Source: Parvibaculaceae bacterium (GTDB taxonomy: Bacteria; Pseudomonadota; Alphaproteobacteria; Parvibaculales; Parvibaculaceae). From it: a stretch of 64,000 nucleotides of DNA. The position numbers and the translations under genes were made by a program. The notes under the pieces were generated by a model. That model was not told where the DNA came from and searched no databases. It was given only the letters and a program-made list of their open reading frames with translations. The stretch lies in the NCBI GenBank assembly GCA_028283765.1, contig JAPWJY010000009.1, forward strand, positions 186,001 through 250,000, in the 5' to 3' direction. This document shows positions 9,402 to 18,546 of the stretch, piece after piece (within the stretch, counting starts at the first letter, position 1; the number at the start of each line of letters is the position of its first letter).

Positions 9402-11444
9402 ATGTCACGCAATTTTCTGGATGCCGAAACCAGCCCCTATCTGCTGCAGCACAAGGACAACCCGGTTCACTGGCGGCCATGGGGGCCGGAAGCGCTGGCG
9501 GCGGCAAAGGCGGAGAACAGGCCGATCCTGCTTTCGGTCGGTTATGCCGCCTGCCACTGGTGCCATGTCATGGCGCATGAAAGCTTCGAGGACCCGGCGA
9601 CGGCCGATGTGATGAACCGGCTCTTCGTCAACATCAAGGTGGACCGGGAAGAGCGGCCCGATATCGACACGATCTACATGAACGCGCTCCACCTGCTGGG
9701 CGAACAGGGCGGCTGGCCCCTCACCATGTTCCTCACCCCCTCGGGCGAACCCTTCTGGGGCGGCACCTATTTCCCGAAAACGCCGCAATATGGCAGGCCC
9801 GGTTTCACGCAGGTGCTCGAAACCGTCTCGACGATTTTTCACGACGAACCCGACAAGGTGGAGAAAAACCGCGCCGCGCTGGTGCAGGCGCTGGAACATC
9901 AGGCGACCCATCACCATCCGGGTGAGCCGACCGCGCAGGTGCTCGACATCGTCGCGGAAAAAATCCTGAGCCTGATCGACCTCACCCATGGCGGCATCAA
10001 GGGCGCGCCCAAATTTCCCCAGGCCGGGCTTTTCGCCCTGCTCTGGCGCGCTTTCCTGCGCAACGGCGATCCGGAATATCTGGACGCCGTGACCCGTACG
10101 CTCGATCACATCTGCGAGGGCGGCATCTATGACCATCTCGCGGGCGGATTCGCTAGATATTCCGTAGACGAACGATGGCTCGCGCCGCATTTCGAAAAGA
10201 TGCTCTACGACAATGCGCAACTGGTCGAACTGCTCACGCAGGTCTGGAAGGAAACCCGCGACGATCTCTATGCCCGGCGCGTGGCCGAAACAATCCGCTG
10301 GCTGATGGATGAGATGCTGACGCCGGAGGGCGCTTTTGCGGCCTCGCTCGATGCTGACTCCGAAGGCGAGGAAGGCCGGTTCTATGTCTGGAGCCGCAAG
10401 GAAATCGGCGACGTTCTGGGAAAAGACGCCGATCTTTTCTGCACGGCCTATGACGTCAGCGAAGCCGGAAACTGGGAAGGCCACAATATCCTCAACCGCC
10501 TTCATCGCGCGGACGATCATGTCAGCGAGGCGGAAGAGCTGGCGCTTGCCCCGCTCCGGGCGAAGCTTCTCGCCCGCCGCTCGATCCGCATCCGCCCTGC
10601 AACCGACGACAAGATCCTCGCCGACTGGAACGGCCTGATGATCGCAGCGTTGGCCGAAGCCGGCGCGACGTTCGCAAAGCCTGAATGGATCGCGGCTGCG
10701 GCCCATGCCTTCGCCTTCATTTCAGGCCATATGGTCAGGGAAGGACGCACCTCCCACAGCTACCGTTCCGGCAAGCTCCAGCACCGTGCCATGGCGGACG
10801 ATCTGGCGAACCTCGCGCGCGCGGGCGTCACCCTCTTCGAGGCAACCGGCGACCGGCGCTACCTGACTGCTGCGGAAGCGCTTGCCTGCGAACTCGACGC
10901 GCATTACCGGGACGCGACCTATGGCGGCTATTTCTTTACCGCCGACGATGCTGAAGGCCTGATCGTCCGTACCCGCACCGTATCGGATGACGCCACCCCT
11001 GCCGCGAACGGCACCATGCCTGGCGTGCTGGTCAAGCTTGGTCTCCTGACCGGCAAACAGGATTATCTCACCCGCGCAGATGAAATCATCCACAGCTTCT
11101 CCGGCGAGCTGTCGCACAATATCTTTCCGCTCGGCTCATGGCTCGGCGGTTTTGAAACCCGCCTGCGCCCGATCCAGATCGTGGTGGTTGGCGAAAAGGC
11201 CGCGCGCGCGCCTTTCGTCCGCGCTGTTTTCCAGACCGCCTTGCCGACCCGCGTGCTGCTCGAAGTGGACCCCGGCATGGCTCTGCCGCCCGGCCATCCT
11301 GCCGAGGGCAAGGAGGCTGGCCCTTCGGGCGTTGCGGCCTATGTCTGCATCGGCGAAAGCTGTTCCCTCCCCGTGACGGACCCGCTTGCGCTGGCACAGA
11401 GCCTGCGCGCGGCGCGCGCCGCAAGTCGTGATACGTTGGACTAA
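9402..11444 (+). CDS. Thioredoxin-domain protein, DUF255/YyaL (SSP411) family
   Basis: 680-residue protein of the YyaL/spermatogenesis-associated-protein-20 family. The N-terminal thioredoxin-like fold carries CHWC at residues 51-54 in [11 protein letters not shown], followed by [10 protein letters not shown]. The rest is a large (alpha/alpha)6-barrel-like region resembling N-acylglucosamine epimerases and cellulases, including [14 protein letters not shown] and KMLYDNAQL. The substrate is not known for the family, although the fold suggests a carbohydrate or redox role. ATG at 9402 has GCGAGGG as ribosome-binding site. It is divergent from the DUF6489-like gene across about 96 bp. Confidence 0.9.
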   Translation: MSRNFLDAETSPYLLQHKDNPVHWRPWGPEALAAAKAENRPILLSVGYAACHWCHVMAHESFEDPATADVMNRLFVNIKVDREERPDIDTIYMNALHLLGEQGGWPLTMFLTPSGEPFWGGTYFPKTPQYGRPGFTQVLETVSTIFHDEPDKVEKNRAALVQALEHQATHHHPGEPTAQVLDIVAEKILSLIDLTHGGIKGAPKFPQAGLFALLWRAFLRNGDPEYLDAVTRTLDHICEGGIYDHLAGGFARYSVDERWLAPHFEKMLYDNAQLVELLTQVWKETRDDLYARRVAETIRWLMDEMLTPEGAFAASLDADSEGEEGRFYVWSRKEIGDVLGKDADLFCTAYDVSEAGNWEGHNILNRLHRADDHVSEAEELALAPLRAKLLARRSIRIRPATDDKILADWNGLMIAALAEAGATFAKPEWIAAAAHAFAFISGHMVREGRTSHSYRSGKLQHRAMADDLANLARAGVTLFEATGDRRYLTAAEALACELDAHYRDATYGGYFFTADDAEGLIVRTRTVSDDATPAANGTMPGVLVKLGLLTGKQDYLTRADEIIHSFSGELSHNIFPLGSWLGGFETRLRPIQIVVVGEKAARAPFVRAVFQTALPTRVLLEVDPGMALPPGHPAEGKEAGPSGVAAYVCIGESCSLPVTDPLALAQSLRAARAASRDTLD

Positions 11445-11503
11445 AAGAAAATGAAATGTTTCTGCCCATAACCGGCACGAACAACCACCAGCAGGAGATA
11501 ATC

Positions 11504-12196
11504 ATGAGTGGCGAAACCATCACCATATCAGGCCCGGACGGTTCCTTTTCGGGCTATCTCTCGAAGCCCGCGGGCGGCAAGGGCCCGGGCATCGTCGTCA
11601 TCCAGGAAATTTTCGGCGTCAATCAGGTGATGCGCGATGTCACCGATGGGCTCGCCGCGCAAGGTTTCGTCGCGCTTTGCCCGGATCTGTTCTGGCGTAT
11701 CGAACCCGGCATCGACATCACCGACAAGACCGAAGCCGAATGGAAGCGGGCGTTCGAGCTGTTCGGGGCCTTCGATATGGAAAAAGGTCTCCTCGACGTG
11801 CAGACGACCATCGACACGCTGCGTCCGCTCACGACCGGCAAGATCGGCGCGGTCGGCTACTGCCTCGGCGGTCAGGTCGCCTATCTCACCGCCTGCCATA
11901 CCAATGTGGATGCCTCTGTCGGTTTTTACGGGGTCAATCTCCAGTCGCGCCTCGCTGACGCTGAAAACATCAAGACGCCGCTGATGCTGCACATCGCGGG
12001 CAAGGATGAATTCACGCCGCCGGAAGCGCAGGCGCAGATCATCGCGGGCCTGAAGGACAATCCGCACGTCACGCTTCATACCTATCCGGAAGATGACCAC
12101 GCCTTCGCGCGCATCGGCGGCGTTCACTACAACAAGGCCTCCGCCGACAGCGCGAACGCCCGCACGCTCGACTTCTTCAAGAAGACTCTCGGCTAA
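11504..12196 (+). CDS. Dienelactone hydrolase family protein
   Basis: Alpha/beta hydrolase related to carboxymethylenebutenolidase. The 230-residue length fits. The nucleophile is Cys120 in GYCLGGQ, the hallmark separating dienelactone hydrolases from serine hydrolases. A conserved Glu is in QEIFGV near residue 35, with the acid in AGKDEFTPP and the His in DDHAFAR near the C-terminus. ATG at 11504 is preceded by CAGGAGA. No other aromatic-ring catabolic gene is adjacent, so a broad detoxifying esterase role is as likely as a beta-ketoadipate-type pathway. Confidence 0.9.
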   Translation: MSGETITISGPDGSFSGYLSKPAGGKGPGIVVIQEIFGVNQVMRDVTDGLAAQGFVALCPDLFWRIEPGIDITDKTEAEWKRAFELFGAFDMEKGLLDVQTTIDTLRPLTTGKIGAVGYCLGGQVAYLTACHTNVDASVGFYGVNLQSRLADAENIKTPLMLHIAGKDEFTPPEAQAQIIAGLKDNPHVTLHTYPEDDHAFARIGGVHYNKASADSANARTLDFFKKTLG

Positions 12197-12204
12197 CAGC
12201 AAAA

Positions 12205-12230
12205 GGCGGCGGCGCTTCGTTGCCGCCGCC
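12205..12230 (+). terminator. GC-rich hairpin after the dienelactone hydrolase gene
   Basis: Nine-bp arms GGCGGCGGC / GCCGCCGCC with an eight-base loop start nine bases past the stop codon. There is no T-tract, so it may be a 3' stabilising or Rho-associated hairpin rather than an intrinsic terminator. Confidence 0.45.
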
Positions 12231-12270
12231 GTCCCGTCCGCGTCTCCACAATCTAGAATGAGAGGCTCTC

Positions 12271-13254
12271 ATGCCCCAGTCCGTCAAAGCCATCCGCATT
12301 CATGAGCAGGGCGCGCCCTCCGTGATGAAACTGGAAAACGTCGAAGCCGAAGCGCTGAAGCCCGGCCAGGTGCGCGTCCGTCATGAGGCCATCGGCGTCA
12401 ATTTCATCGACACCTATCATCGCTCCGGGCTCTACAAGATCGCCCTGCCCTCCGGCATCGGCATGGAAGCGGCCGGCGTGGTGGAAAACATCGGCGAAGG
12501 GGTCACGGGCTTCAAGCCGGGCGACCGGGTCGGCTATTGCTCAGGCCCCATCGGCGCCTATGCCGAAGCCCATACGGTTTCAGCGGCCCAGTTGATGAAG
12601 CTGCCTGATGGCGTCAGCGCGGAAGATGCGGCGGCCCTGATGCTCAAGGGCCTGACCGTGCAATATCTGTTTCGCTCGACCTACCGGCTCAAGGGCGGCG
12701 AAACGATCCTGTTCCATGCCGCCGCCGGTGGCGTCGGCCTCATCGCCTGCCAGTGGGCGAAGCATCTCGGCGTCACCATGATCGGGACCGTCGGTTCCGA
12801 CGACAAGGCCGGTCTTGCCCTCAGCAATGGCTGCACGCATGTCATCAATTATCACAAGGAAGATGTGGTCGCCCGGGTGAAGGAGATCACTGGCGGCAAG
12901 GGCGTGCCGGTCGTCTATGACGGCGTCGGCAAGGATACGTTCACGATGTCGCTCGATTGCCTGAGCCCACGCGGCCTGCTTGCCTCGTTCGGCAATTCAT
13001 CGGGTTCCGTGACCGGCGTCGATCTTGGCATTCTCGCCGCCAAGGGCTCGCTCTACGTCACCCGCCCGACCCTGTTTCACTACATTTCCACGCGGGATGA
13101 GCTGGATGCGGCGTCCGCCGAACTGTTCGATCTGGTCGCGAGGGGAATCGTGAAGGCCGGCATCAGCCAGCGCTTCGCTCTTGCCGATGCGGTGAAGGCT
13201 CATGAAGCACTGGCGAGCCGCAACACGGTCGGCGCGACGGTGCTCATTCCATAA
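12271..13254 (+). CDS. qor: NADPH:quinone oxidoreductase, zinc-independent MDR family
   Basis: Medium-chain dehydrogenase/reductase of the quinone oxidoreductase (QOR) type, reducing quinones or related enones with NADPH. The 327-residue product has the N-terminal GVNFIDTYHRSGLY motif of QOR, GIGMEAAGVVE, and the Rossmann segment HAAAGGVGLIACQWAK near residue 150. Structural and catalytic zinc-binding cysteines are absent, as expected. ATG at 12271 follows GAGAGGC. It is followed by a palindrome and the convergent isochorismatase-like gene. Confidence 0.9.
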   Translation: MPQSVKAIRIHEQGAPSVMKLENVEAEALKPGQVRVRHEAIGVNFIDTYHRSGLYKIALPSGIGMEAAGVVENIGEGVTGFKPGDRVGYCSGPIGAYAEAHTVSAAQLMKLPDGVSAEDAAALMLKGLTVQYLFRSTYRLKGGETILFHAAAGGVGLIACQWAKHLGVTMIGTVGSDDKAGLALSNGCTHVINYHKEDVVARVKEITGGKGVPVVYDGVGKDTFTMSLDCLSPRGLLASFGNSSGSVTGVDLGILAAKGSLYVTRPTLFHYISTRDELDAASAELFDLVARGIVKAGISQRFALADAVKAHEALASRNTVGATVLIP

Positions 13255-13267
13255 GCTTGTAATATCC

Positions 13268-13292
13268 TTCCCCGCATCCAGTGTGCGGGGAA
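13268..13292. terminator. Hairpin between convergent genes
   Basis: Perfect nine-bp arms TTCCCCGCA / TGCGGGGAA with a seven-base loop, flanked by AATAT-type AT-rich sequence that partly extends the pairing. It lies between the qor stop and the stop of the opposing isochorismatase-like gene and could serve both strands. Confidence 0.6.
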
Positions 13293-13318
13293 AATATCCC
13301 ATGAGATATGCGGGAAGA

Positions 13319-13891
13319 TCAGGCCCGGCGCCCGCCCGCTTTTTTTTCGGCAAGCACCTCGTCTGTCGAAAGCACGCTGGCATAGCCGAAGGCCAGCGCC
13401 GCCATGAAGGCGGCATGGACCTGCCGCGCCGGCACCGTGACGCCGTTGAATTCGAGGTCGACCGTGGCGACGGCATCGTGAACGACGGTCGCCCCGAAGC
13501 CCAGATCGGCGGCCGCCCGCGTAACCGCGTCGATGCACATATGGCTCATCGCCCCGGCGATCCTGACATCGGTGATGCCGTGCCGGTCGAGGATCGCCTT
13601 GAGGTCCGTATCGCGAAAGGCGCTGATGTTCTCCTTGACGACGACGGGTTCCCCTTCGCTGACGGACACGGCCGGGTTGATCTCCGCGCCGGGAGAATCC
13701 GCCACGAAGAAAGGCGCATCGGGAGCGGATTCCTGATGCTGGACATGGACCACCAGATCCCCGGCCTTCCGTGCCGCATCGAGCAGGCGCGCCGCATTCG
13801 CAGCGGCATCATCAATGCCAACAAGCGGAAACCGGCCCCCGGCAAAATAATCGTTCTGTAGATCGACGAGGATCAGCGCTTGCCTTGCCAT
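13319..13891 (-). CDS. Isochorismatase-like cysteine hydrolase
   Basis: Member of the isochorismatase-like hydrolases (nicotinamidase, isochorismatase and related amidases). The 190-residue protein shows the family triad: Asp10 in LVDLQNDY, Lys86 in VVKENISAF and Cys119 in AMSHMCID, with the usual cis-peptide region before the Cys. The SHMCID form is closer to the general cysteine hydrolase group than to nicotinamidase, which normally carries additional metal-binding His residues. The substrate cannot be assigned. It sits 43 bp upstream of rho's stop-side end on the same strand. Confidence 0.88.
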   Translation of the reverse strand: MARQALILVDLQNDYFAGGRFPLVGIDDAAANAARLLDAARKAGDLVVHVQHQESAPDAPFFVADSPGAEINPAVSVSEGEPVVVKENISAFRDTDLKAILDRHGITDVRIAGAMSHMCIDAVTRAAADLGFGATVVHDAVATVDLEFNGVTVPARQVHAAFMAALAFGYASVLSTDEVLAEKKAGGRRA

Positions 13892-13934
13892 GTCCCGCTC
13901 TCACGTTGAAGTCCCCAGAAAACGGCGGAGAGTC

Positions 13935-15200
13935 CTATGTGTTCATGCTGTCGAAGAACTCGGCATTGCTCTTGGTCTGCTTGAGCTTGTCGAGCAGGAA
14001 CTCGACGGCGTCGATCGTGCCCATCGGGTTGAGAATACGGCGCAGCACATACATTTTCTGGAGCGTGGCCTTGTCGACCAGCAGCTCTTCCTTGCGGGTG
14101 CCGGACTTCAGAATATCCATGGCCGGGAACACGCGCTTGTCCGCGATCTTGCGGTCGAGCACGATTTCCGAGTTGCCCGTGCCCTTGAACTCTTCAAAGA
14201 TCACTTCGTCCATGCGCGAGCCGGTATCGATCAGCGCGGTCGCAATGATGGTAAGCGAGCCGCCTTCCTCGATGTTGCGCGCCGCGCCGAAGAAGCGCTT
14301 GGGGCGCTGGAGCGCGTTGGCGTCCACGCCACCGGTCAGCACCTTGCCCGAGGACGGGACGACCGTGTTGTAGGCGCGGCCGAGGCGCGTGATCGAGTCG
14401 AGCAGGATGACCACGTCGCGGCCGCTCTCAACCAGGCGCTTGGCCTTCTCGATCACCATCTCGGCAACCTGCACATGGCGCACGGCAGGCTCGTCGAAAG
14501 TCGAGGAAACCACCTCGCCCTTCACGGAGCGCTGCATGTCCGTCACTTCTTCCGGGCGCTCGTCGATGAGCAGCACGATCAGATAGCATTCGGGATGGTT
14601 CGCGGTGATGGCGTGGGCGATGTTCTGGAGCAGAACCGTTTTACCGGTACGGGGCGGGGCGACGATGAGCCCACGCTGGCCCTTGCCGAGCGGCGCCACG
14701 ATGTCGATCAGGCGCGCCGAGCGATCCTTCAGCGTCGGATCGTCGATTTCCATCTCAAGCTTGGAATTGGGATAGAGCGGCGTCAGATTGTCAAAATGGA
14801 CCTTGTGACGGACGCTGTCGGGGCTGTCGAAATTGATGGTGCTGACCTTGAGCAGCGCGAAATAGCGCTCGCCGTCCTTGGGACTGCGGATCTCGCCCTC
14901 GACCGTGTCGCCGGTGCGCAATGAAAAGCGCCGGATCTGGGAAGGCGAGACATAGATGTCGTCGGGACCCGGGAGATAGTTCGCCTTGGGCGAGCGCAGG
15001 AAGCCGAACCCGTCCGGCAGCACCTCGACGACGCCTTCGCCGACGATCTCCGTGCCCTGCTCTGCCAGTTCCTTGAGGATGGCGAACATCATGTCCTGCA
15101 TCCGCATGGTGCTGGCGTTTTCAACATTGAGTTCTTCGGCGAGAGCCAAAAGCTCGACTGGGGATTTGCGCTTCAAATCCTGCAGTTTGATCTGCTGCAT
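13935..15200 (-). CDS. rho: Transcription termination factor Rho
   Basis: Hexameric RNA-dependent ATPase that terminates transcription. The 421-residue product has the N-terminal helical domain ([19 protein letters not shown]), the cold-shock-like RNA-binding domain with GFGFLRS around residue 66, Walker A PPRTGKT at 182-188, and Walker [17 protein letters not shown]. The length is typical of alphaproteobacterial Rho without insertions. A 244-bp leader separates it from hemJ. Confidence 0.98.
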   Translation of the reverse strand: MQQIKLQDLKRKSPVELLALAEELNVENASTMRMQDMMFAILKELAEQGTEIVGEGVVEVLPDGFGFLRSPKANYLPGPDDIYVSPSQIRRFSLRTGDTVEGEIRSPKDGERYFALLKVSTINFDSPDSVRHKVHFDNLTPLYPNSKLEMEIDDPTLKDRSARLIDIVAPLGKGQRGLIVAPPRTGKTVLLQNIAHAITANHPECYLIVLLIDERPEEVTDMQRSVKGEVVSSTFDEPAVRHVQVAEMVIEKAKRLVESGRDVVILLDSITRLGRAYNTVVPSSGKVLTGGVDANALQRPKRFFGAARNIEEGGSLTIIATALIDTGSRMDEVIFEEFKGTGNSEIVLDRKIADKRVFPAMDILKSGTRKEELLVDKATLQKMYVLRRILNPMGTIDAVEFLLDKLKQTKSNAEFFDSMNT

Positions 15201-15444
15201 AATTATGTCTCGTAAGACCTGGCTGTAAGGTGCCTGTAGAGGCGGGGGGAGGAAACGTTCCCGGTCTGGCCTGAATTACCCAAAGCCCGGCAACGAGGGA
15301 AGGAGAAGCTGTTCATCTTTCCGGTCGAACCCGCAGTCTGGAACGCAACTATTCGGCTGAGGGGAAAGAAACGCATGGAAGGCAACCGGGTCGACCGGCG
15401 CATCTAGGCTGTATAGCCGAGGATTTTCCCAAATTCAATCGGAA
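15201..15444 (-). other. Leader/intergenic region upstream of rho
   Basis: 244 bp without a credible gene between the hemJ stop and the rho start. Rho mRNAs often have long autoregulated leaders, but I see no clear promoter boxes or strong hairpin here. Confidence 0.4.
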
Positions 15445-15888
15445 TCAGAAGGGCCGGACAATAACCAGAATGACGATAAACACGACCAGAAGAGGCGGGG
15501 CCTCATTGATGATCCGGAAAAATTTGGCCGATTTCCGGTTCTGGTCGCGCTCGAAAGCCTTCCGGTATTTCGAGAACATGCCATGGAGAGCGAGCATAAG
15601 AACGACAAGGGTCAGCTTGGCGTGGAGCCAGCCCTGCGTCATCAGCGCCGGGTTCGCCACGATCAGCAGAACGCCCAGAATCAGGGCCAGGATCATGGAC
15701 GGGTTGATGATGCCCCGCAGCAGGCGGCGCTCCATGATCTTGAAGGTCTCGGACAGTTCGCTGCCCACCGCCGCATCCGCGTGATAAACGAAAAGGCGGG
15801 GCAGATAGGCCATCCCCGCCATCCAGAAAATGACCGCGATCACATGGAAGGCCTTGATCCAGGGATAGGCGTCGGCAAGAAAGTCCAT
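15445..15888 (-). CDS. hemJ: Protoporphyrinogen IX oxidase HemJ
   Basis: Membrane protein converting protoporphyrinogen IX to protoporphyrin IX, the step before ferrochelatase. The 147-residue protein has four predicted membrane helices and the family signature with a conserved His in WIKAFHVIAVIFWMAGMAYLPRLFVYH... (residues 10 onward), plus the basic stretch MERRLLRGIINPSM. Its position three bases downstream of hemH, with hemE next, supports HemJ rather than a generic CopD-like protein. Confidence 0.92.
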   Translation of the reverse strand: MDFLADAYPWIKAFHVIAVIFWMAGMAYLPRLFVYHADAAVGSELSETFKIMERRLLRGIINPSMILALILGVLLIVANPALMTQGWLHAKLTLVVLMLALHGMFSKYRKAFERDQNRKSAKFFRIINEAPPLLVVFIVILVIVRPF

Positions 15889-15891
15889 GGG

Positions 15892-16935
15892 TTATCCTGT
15901 TGCCAGAGTGAGATGTTTGCCGGCGGTGCAGGGCGATCCGGCCTTGGCCTGCGAACACAGAATGCCCTTGCCATGGATAGCCTCCATGGAAAGTTTTGCA
16001 AGGGCGGCGATGAATTCCGGCTCCACCCCCAACGCGGGAACGCGGACATAGCGCGGCACGCCGGATTCCTTGGCCAGATCGCCATACTCAAGGTCGAGTT
16101 CGACCAGCGTTTCTGAATGTTCCGAAACGAAAGCGATGGGCACCACGATCAGGCTTTTGCCCTCGCGGCCTGCCTGCCTGATTTCCTCGTCCGTCGAAGG
16201 TCCGATCCATTCCATCGGGCCGACCCGGCTCTGGAAACAGCCCCGCCATGAGCCGGGTTCAAGACCCGCCGCTGCCGCCACCGCCGCGCAGGTCTGCTCG
16301 ACCTGCCGCTGATAAGGGTCGCCCGCGCTGATGACTTTTTTGGGAAGCCCATGAGCTGAAAACAGAATCCGGTAATCTTCATCCGCGCCAAACCGGCTCA
16401 TGGCCTCATGCAGGAGCCGCACATGGCATTGAATGAATCCCGGTTCAGTCGGATAGCAACATACGGTCGAGACCGGAAGATCCAGACCTGAGGCCCGGGC
16501 CGCCCGCTCCCATTCCATGAACGATGATTCAGTCGTCGTCGTCGAATATTGCGGATAGAGCGGCAGCAGCAGAATCCTGTCCGGCCCCCAGGCTTTCACC
16601 GCCTTGGCCGCCTCGCCCGAAAACGGATGCCAGTAGCGCATGGCGAGGAAGCATCTGGCTTCGACGTCTCCTGCCAGCGCCTGCTCCAGCGCCGCACCCT
16701 GCTTTTCGGTCAGGGGAACCAGCGGCGAGCGGCCGCCGATCTTTGCGTAGATTTCCCGGGCGACAGGCGCGCGCCGCCGCGAGATCAGCTTTGCGATCAA
16801 CCAGCGAAAAGGCTGGGGCAAACGGATGATGGCCGGATCGGAAAAAAGATTGAACAGGAACGGCTCGACCGAGGATGGCTGGTCGGGTCCGCCGAGGTTC
16901 ATCAGGACAATCGCCAGTTTTTCCCGTGAAGCCAT
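15892..16935 (-). CDS. hemH: Ferrochelatase
   Basis: Terminal haem-biosynthesis enzyme inserting Fe2+ into protoporphyrin IX. The 347-residue length is normal. It shows LMNLGGPD at the N-terminus, LPLYPQYSTTTTESS around residue 125, catalytic His195 in LFSAHGLP, and the downstream FQSRVGPMEWIGP and SEHSETLVELD segments with the conserved acidic residues. Two cysteines near the C-terminus (CSQ...C) could bear on Fe-S binding known in some ferrochelatases, but the spacing is not convincing. It lies between hemE and hemJ with gaps of 2-3 bases. Confidence 0.97.
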   Translation of the reverse strand: MASREKLAIVLMNLGGPDQPSSVEPFLFNLFSDPAIIRLPQPFRWLIAKLISRRRAPVAREIYAKIGGRSPLVPLTEKQGAALEQALAGDVEARCFLAMRYWHPFSGEAAKAVKAWGPDRILLLPLYPQYSTTTTESSFMEWERAARASGLDLPVSTVCCYPTEPGFIQCHVRLLHEAMSRFGADEDYRILFSAHGLPKKVISAGDPYQRQVEQTCAAVAAAAGLEPGSWRGCFQSRVGPMEWIGPSTDEEIRQAGREGKSLIVVPIAFVSEHSETLVELDLEYGDLAKESGVPRYVRVPALGVEPEFIAALAKLSMEAIHGKGILCSQAKAGSPCTAGKHLTLATG

Positions 16936-16937
16936 GG

Positions 16938-18014
16938 TCAGCGTTTTTCCCTCACCAGTGTAACCAGTTCGGTGATGTGTTCTGGTGGTGTCTGCGGCAC
17001 GATCCCATGGCCGAGGTTAAAGATGAAGGGAACGCCTGCCATGGTGTCGAGGATCGCGCTGGCGGCCCCTCTGAGGGCTTCTCCGCCCGCGACCAGAGCC
17101 AGCGGATCAAGGTTGCCCTGCAAGGTCACTTTGCCACCGAGAGCTTCTCTTGCCCATCCGCACGGCATGCTGGTGTCGAGGCCGACTGCGTCGACCGACG
17201 TCGCCTCGACATAGTCCGGATAGCGGGGCCCGGCGTTCCGGGGAAACCCGATGACAGGCACCCGAGGAAAAGACGCGCGCAGCGCGGCGACGATTTTTCT
17301 GGTGGGCTCGATCACCCATCGGGCAAATTCCTGTTCAGGCAGGGCGCCGGCCCAGGTGTCGAAGATCTGGACAGCCTCAGCGCCTGCCTCGATCTGGGCG
17401 AGAAGATGATCGATGGTGCCCTCAACCAGAATGTCGATGAGCTTCTGGAAGCCGGCGGGATCGCGATAGGCCCATGCCCGGGTCGCCGCCTGATCGGCCG
17501 TACTGCGTCCGCCCACCATATAGGTCGCAACCGTCCAGGGCGCGCCCGCAAAACCGATCAGCGCCGTTTCGGCGGGAAGGCTGTGGGACAGGCGGGAAAC
17601 CGTCTCGTAGACAGGCTCAAGCCGTTTGCGCTGAAGCCCGGGCCTCAATTGCGCCAGCCCGGCTTCGGTGGTGATGGGATCGAGCAGGGGACCGATGCCT
17701 TCCTCGAACCAGACTTTCTGCCCGAGTCCGTGCGGCACCACGAGAATGTCGGAAAAAAGGATGGCCGCATCGAAGCCATAGCGGCGGATTGGCTGGAGGG
17801 TCACTTCCTCGGCCAGTGCCGGGTTGTAGCAAAGGTCGAGAAAGCTCCCGGCTTTTTCCCGGGTCGCGCGGTATTCCGGCAGATAGCGCCCGGCCTGCCG
17901 CATCAGCCAGACCGGCGGCACAGGCAGCACCTCACCTCTCAGGGCCCGCAGAAACGATTTTTGAGGCAGGCCGCCGGTTTCAGCCGATTCAGGACGAATA
18001 TGCGATTGAGCCAT
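16938..18014 (-). CDS. hemE: Uroporphyrinogen decarboxylase
   Basis: Decarboxylates the four acetate side chains of uroporphyrinogen III to give coproporphyrinogen III. The 358-residue protein has the N-terminal VPPVWLMRQAGRYLPEYR signature near residues 35-52, GFAGAPWTVATYMVGG around residue 145, and GFPRNAGPRY. Its start faces the oriC region. hemE is the gene flanking the replication origin in Caulobacter and many other alphaproteobacteria. It probably heads the hemE-hemH-hemJ operon. Confidence 0.98.
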   Translation of the reverse strand: MAQSHIRPESAETGGLPQKSFLRALRGEVLPVPPVWLMRQAGRYLPEYRATREKAGSFLDLCYNPALAEEVTLQPIRRYGFDAAILFSDILVVPHGLGQKVWFEEGIGPLLDPITTEAGLAQLRPGLQRKRLEPVYETVSRLSHSLPAETALIGFAGAPWTVATYMVGGRSTADQAATRAWAYRDPAGFQKLIDILVEGTIDHLLAQIEAGAEAVQIFDTWAGALPEQEFARWVIEPTRKIVAALRASFPRVPVIGFPRNAGPRYPDYVEATSVDAVGLDTSMPCGWAREALGGKVTLQGNLDPLALVAGGEALRGAASAILDTMAGVPFIFNLGHGIVPQTPPEHITELVTLVREKR

Positions 18015-18071
18015 CGAGTTATGTAACCCAGAACAATAAAAGAAGAACTATTTGTGATGGATAGTAGGTCT

Positions 18072-18089
18072 TGTGGATGTTGTGGATCA
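18072..18089 (-). promoter_or_regulatory. Tandem weak DnaA boxes
   Basis: TGTGGATGT directly followed by TGTGGATCA, two and one mismatches from TGTGGATAA, arranged head to tail without a spacer near the hemE side of oriC. Confidence 0.6.
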
Positions 18090-18105
18090 AATCATGTCCA
18101 CACAT

Positions 18106-18114
18106 TTATCCACA
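18106..18114 (+). promoter_or_regulatory. DnaA box 1
   Basis: Perfect TTATCCACA 9-mer in the oriC region. Confidence 0.88.
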
Positions 18115-18229
18115 GGCTTTTGTTGATTTTTCGTCTGCCTGCTTCCTTATCGCACGGCCTGTGTAAAAGGTCACGGTCATCAGGGTCGCAGTCCAGCAAA
18201 CCCGCCATGTACAAGGTGGAAATCCATAT

Positions 18230-18238
18230 TGTGGATAA
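18230..18238 (-). promoter_or_regulatory. DnaA box 2
   Basis: Perfect TTATCCACA 9-mer on the minus strand, flanked by AT-rich sequence. Confidence 0.88.
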
Positions 18239-18415
18239 ATTGAATAAAGGAAATCCGCCATTTTTCAGACCCTGTACAGCTGGACTTTCCACATTTCGCA
18301 GCTTCATCGCGTTCAGTTTATTCACCGACTCATGAAAGGTCTGACAGTTCGGGTGGAATTTCCGGATGATCCGGGAGACTCTTGGAATCATGGGTCTTTT
18401 CCCCGTTGTCACAAC

Positions 18416-18424
18416 TTATCCACA
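18416..18424 (+). promoter_or_regulatory. DnaA box 3
   Basis: Perfect TTATCCACA 9-mer about 120 bp before the downstream gene start. Confidence 0.88.
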
Positions 18425-18546
18425 GGCCGGATTTCAGAAATGGCGGCCAACCCGGCATATGCTCCCGGAAGGCTGGCGCTGGACGCCTGAAAGCCCGATA
18501 TAAAGGCATGAAAGTCTAAATTTCCGTGAAAGGTGACCACCCCGGC

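Larger units (their letters stand above)
18015..18546. other. oriC: Probable chromosomal replication origin (oriC)
   Basis: A gap of about 530 bp between divergent hemE and the PPDK-regulator gene. It is markedly richer in A+T than its surroundings, with AT stretches near 18030-18055 and 18115-18130. It contains three perfect DnaA 9-mers, TTATCCACA at 18106 and 18416 and its complement at 18230. A tandem pair of near-matches is at 18072-18089 (TGTGGATGT, TGTGGATCA). Three GANTC (CcrM-type methylation) sites cluster at 18327-18389. Conserved hemE synteny supports the call. No CtrA full site (TTAA-N7-TTAA) was found. Exact boundaries and unwinding element are not determined. Confidence 0.88.
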
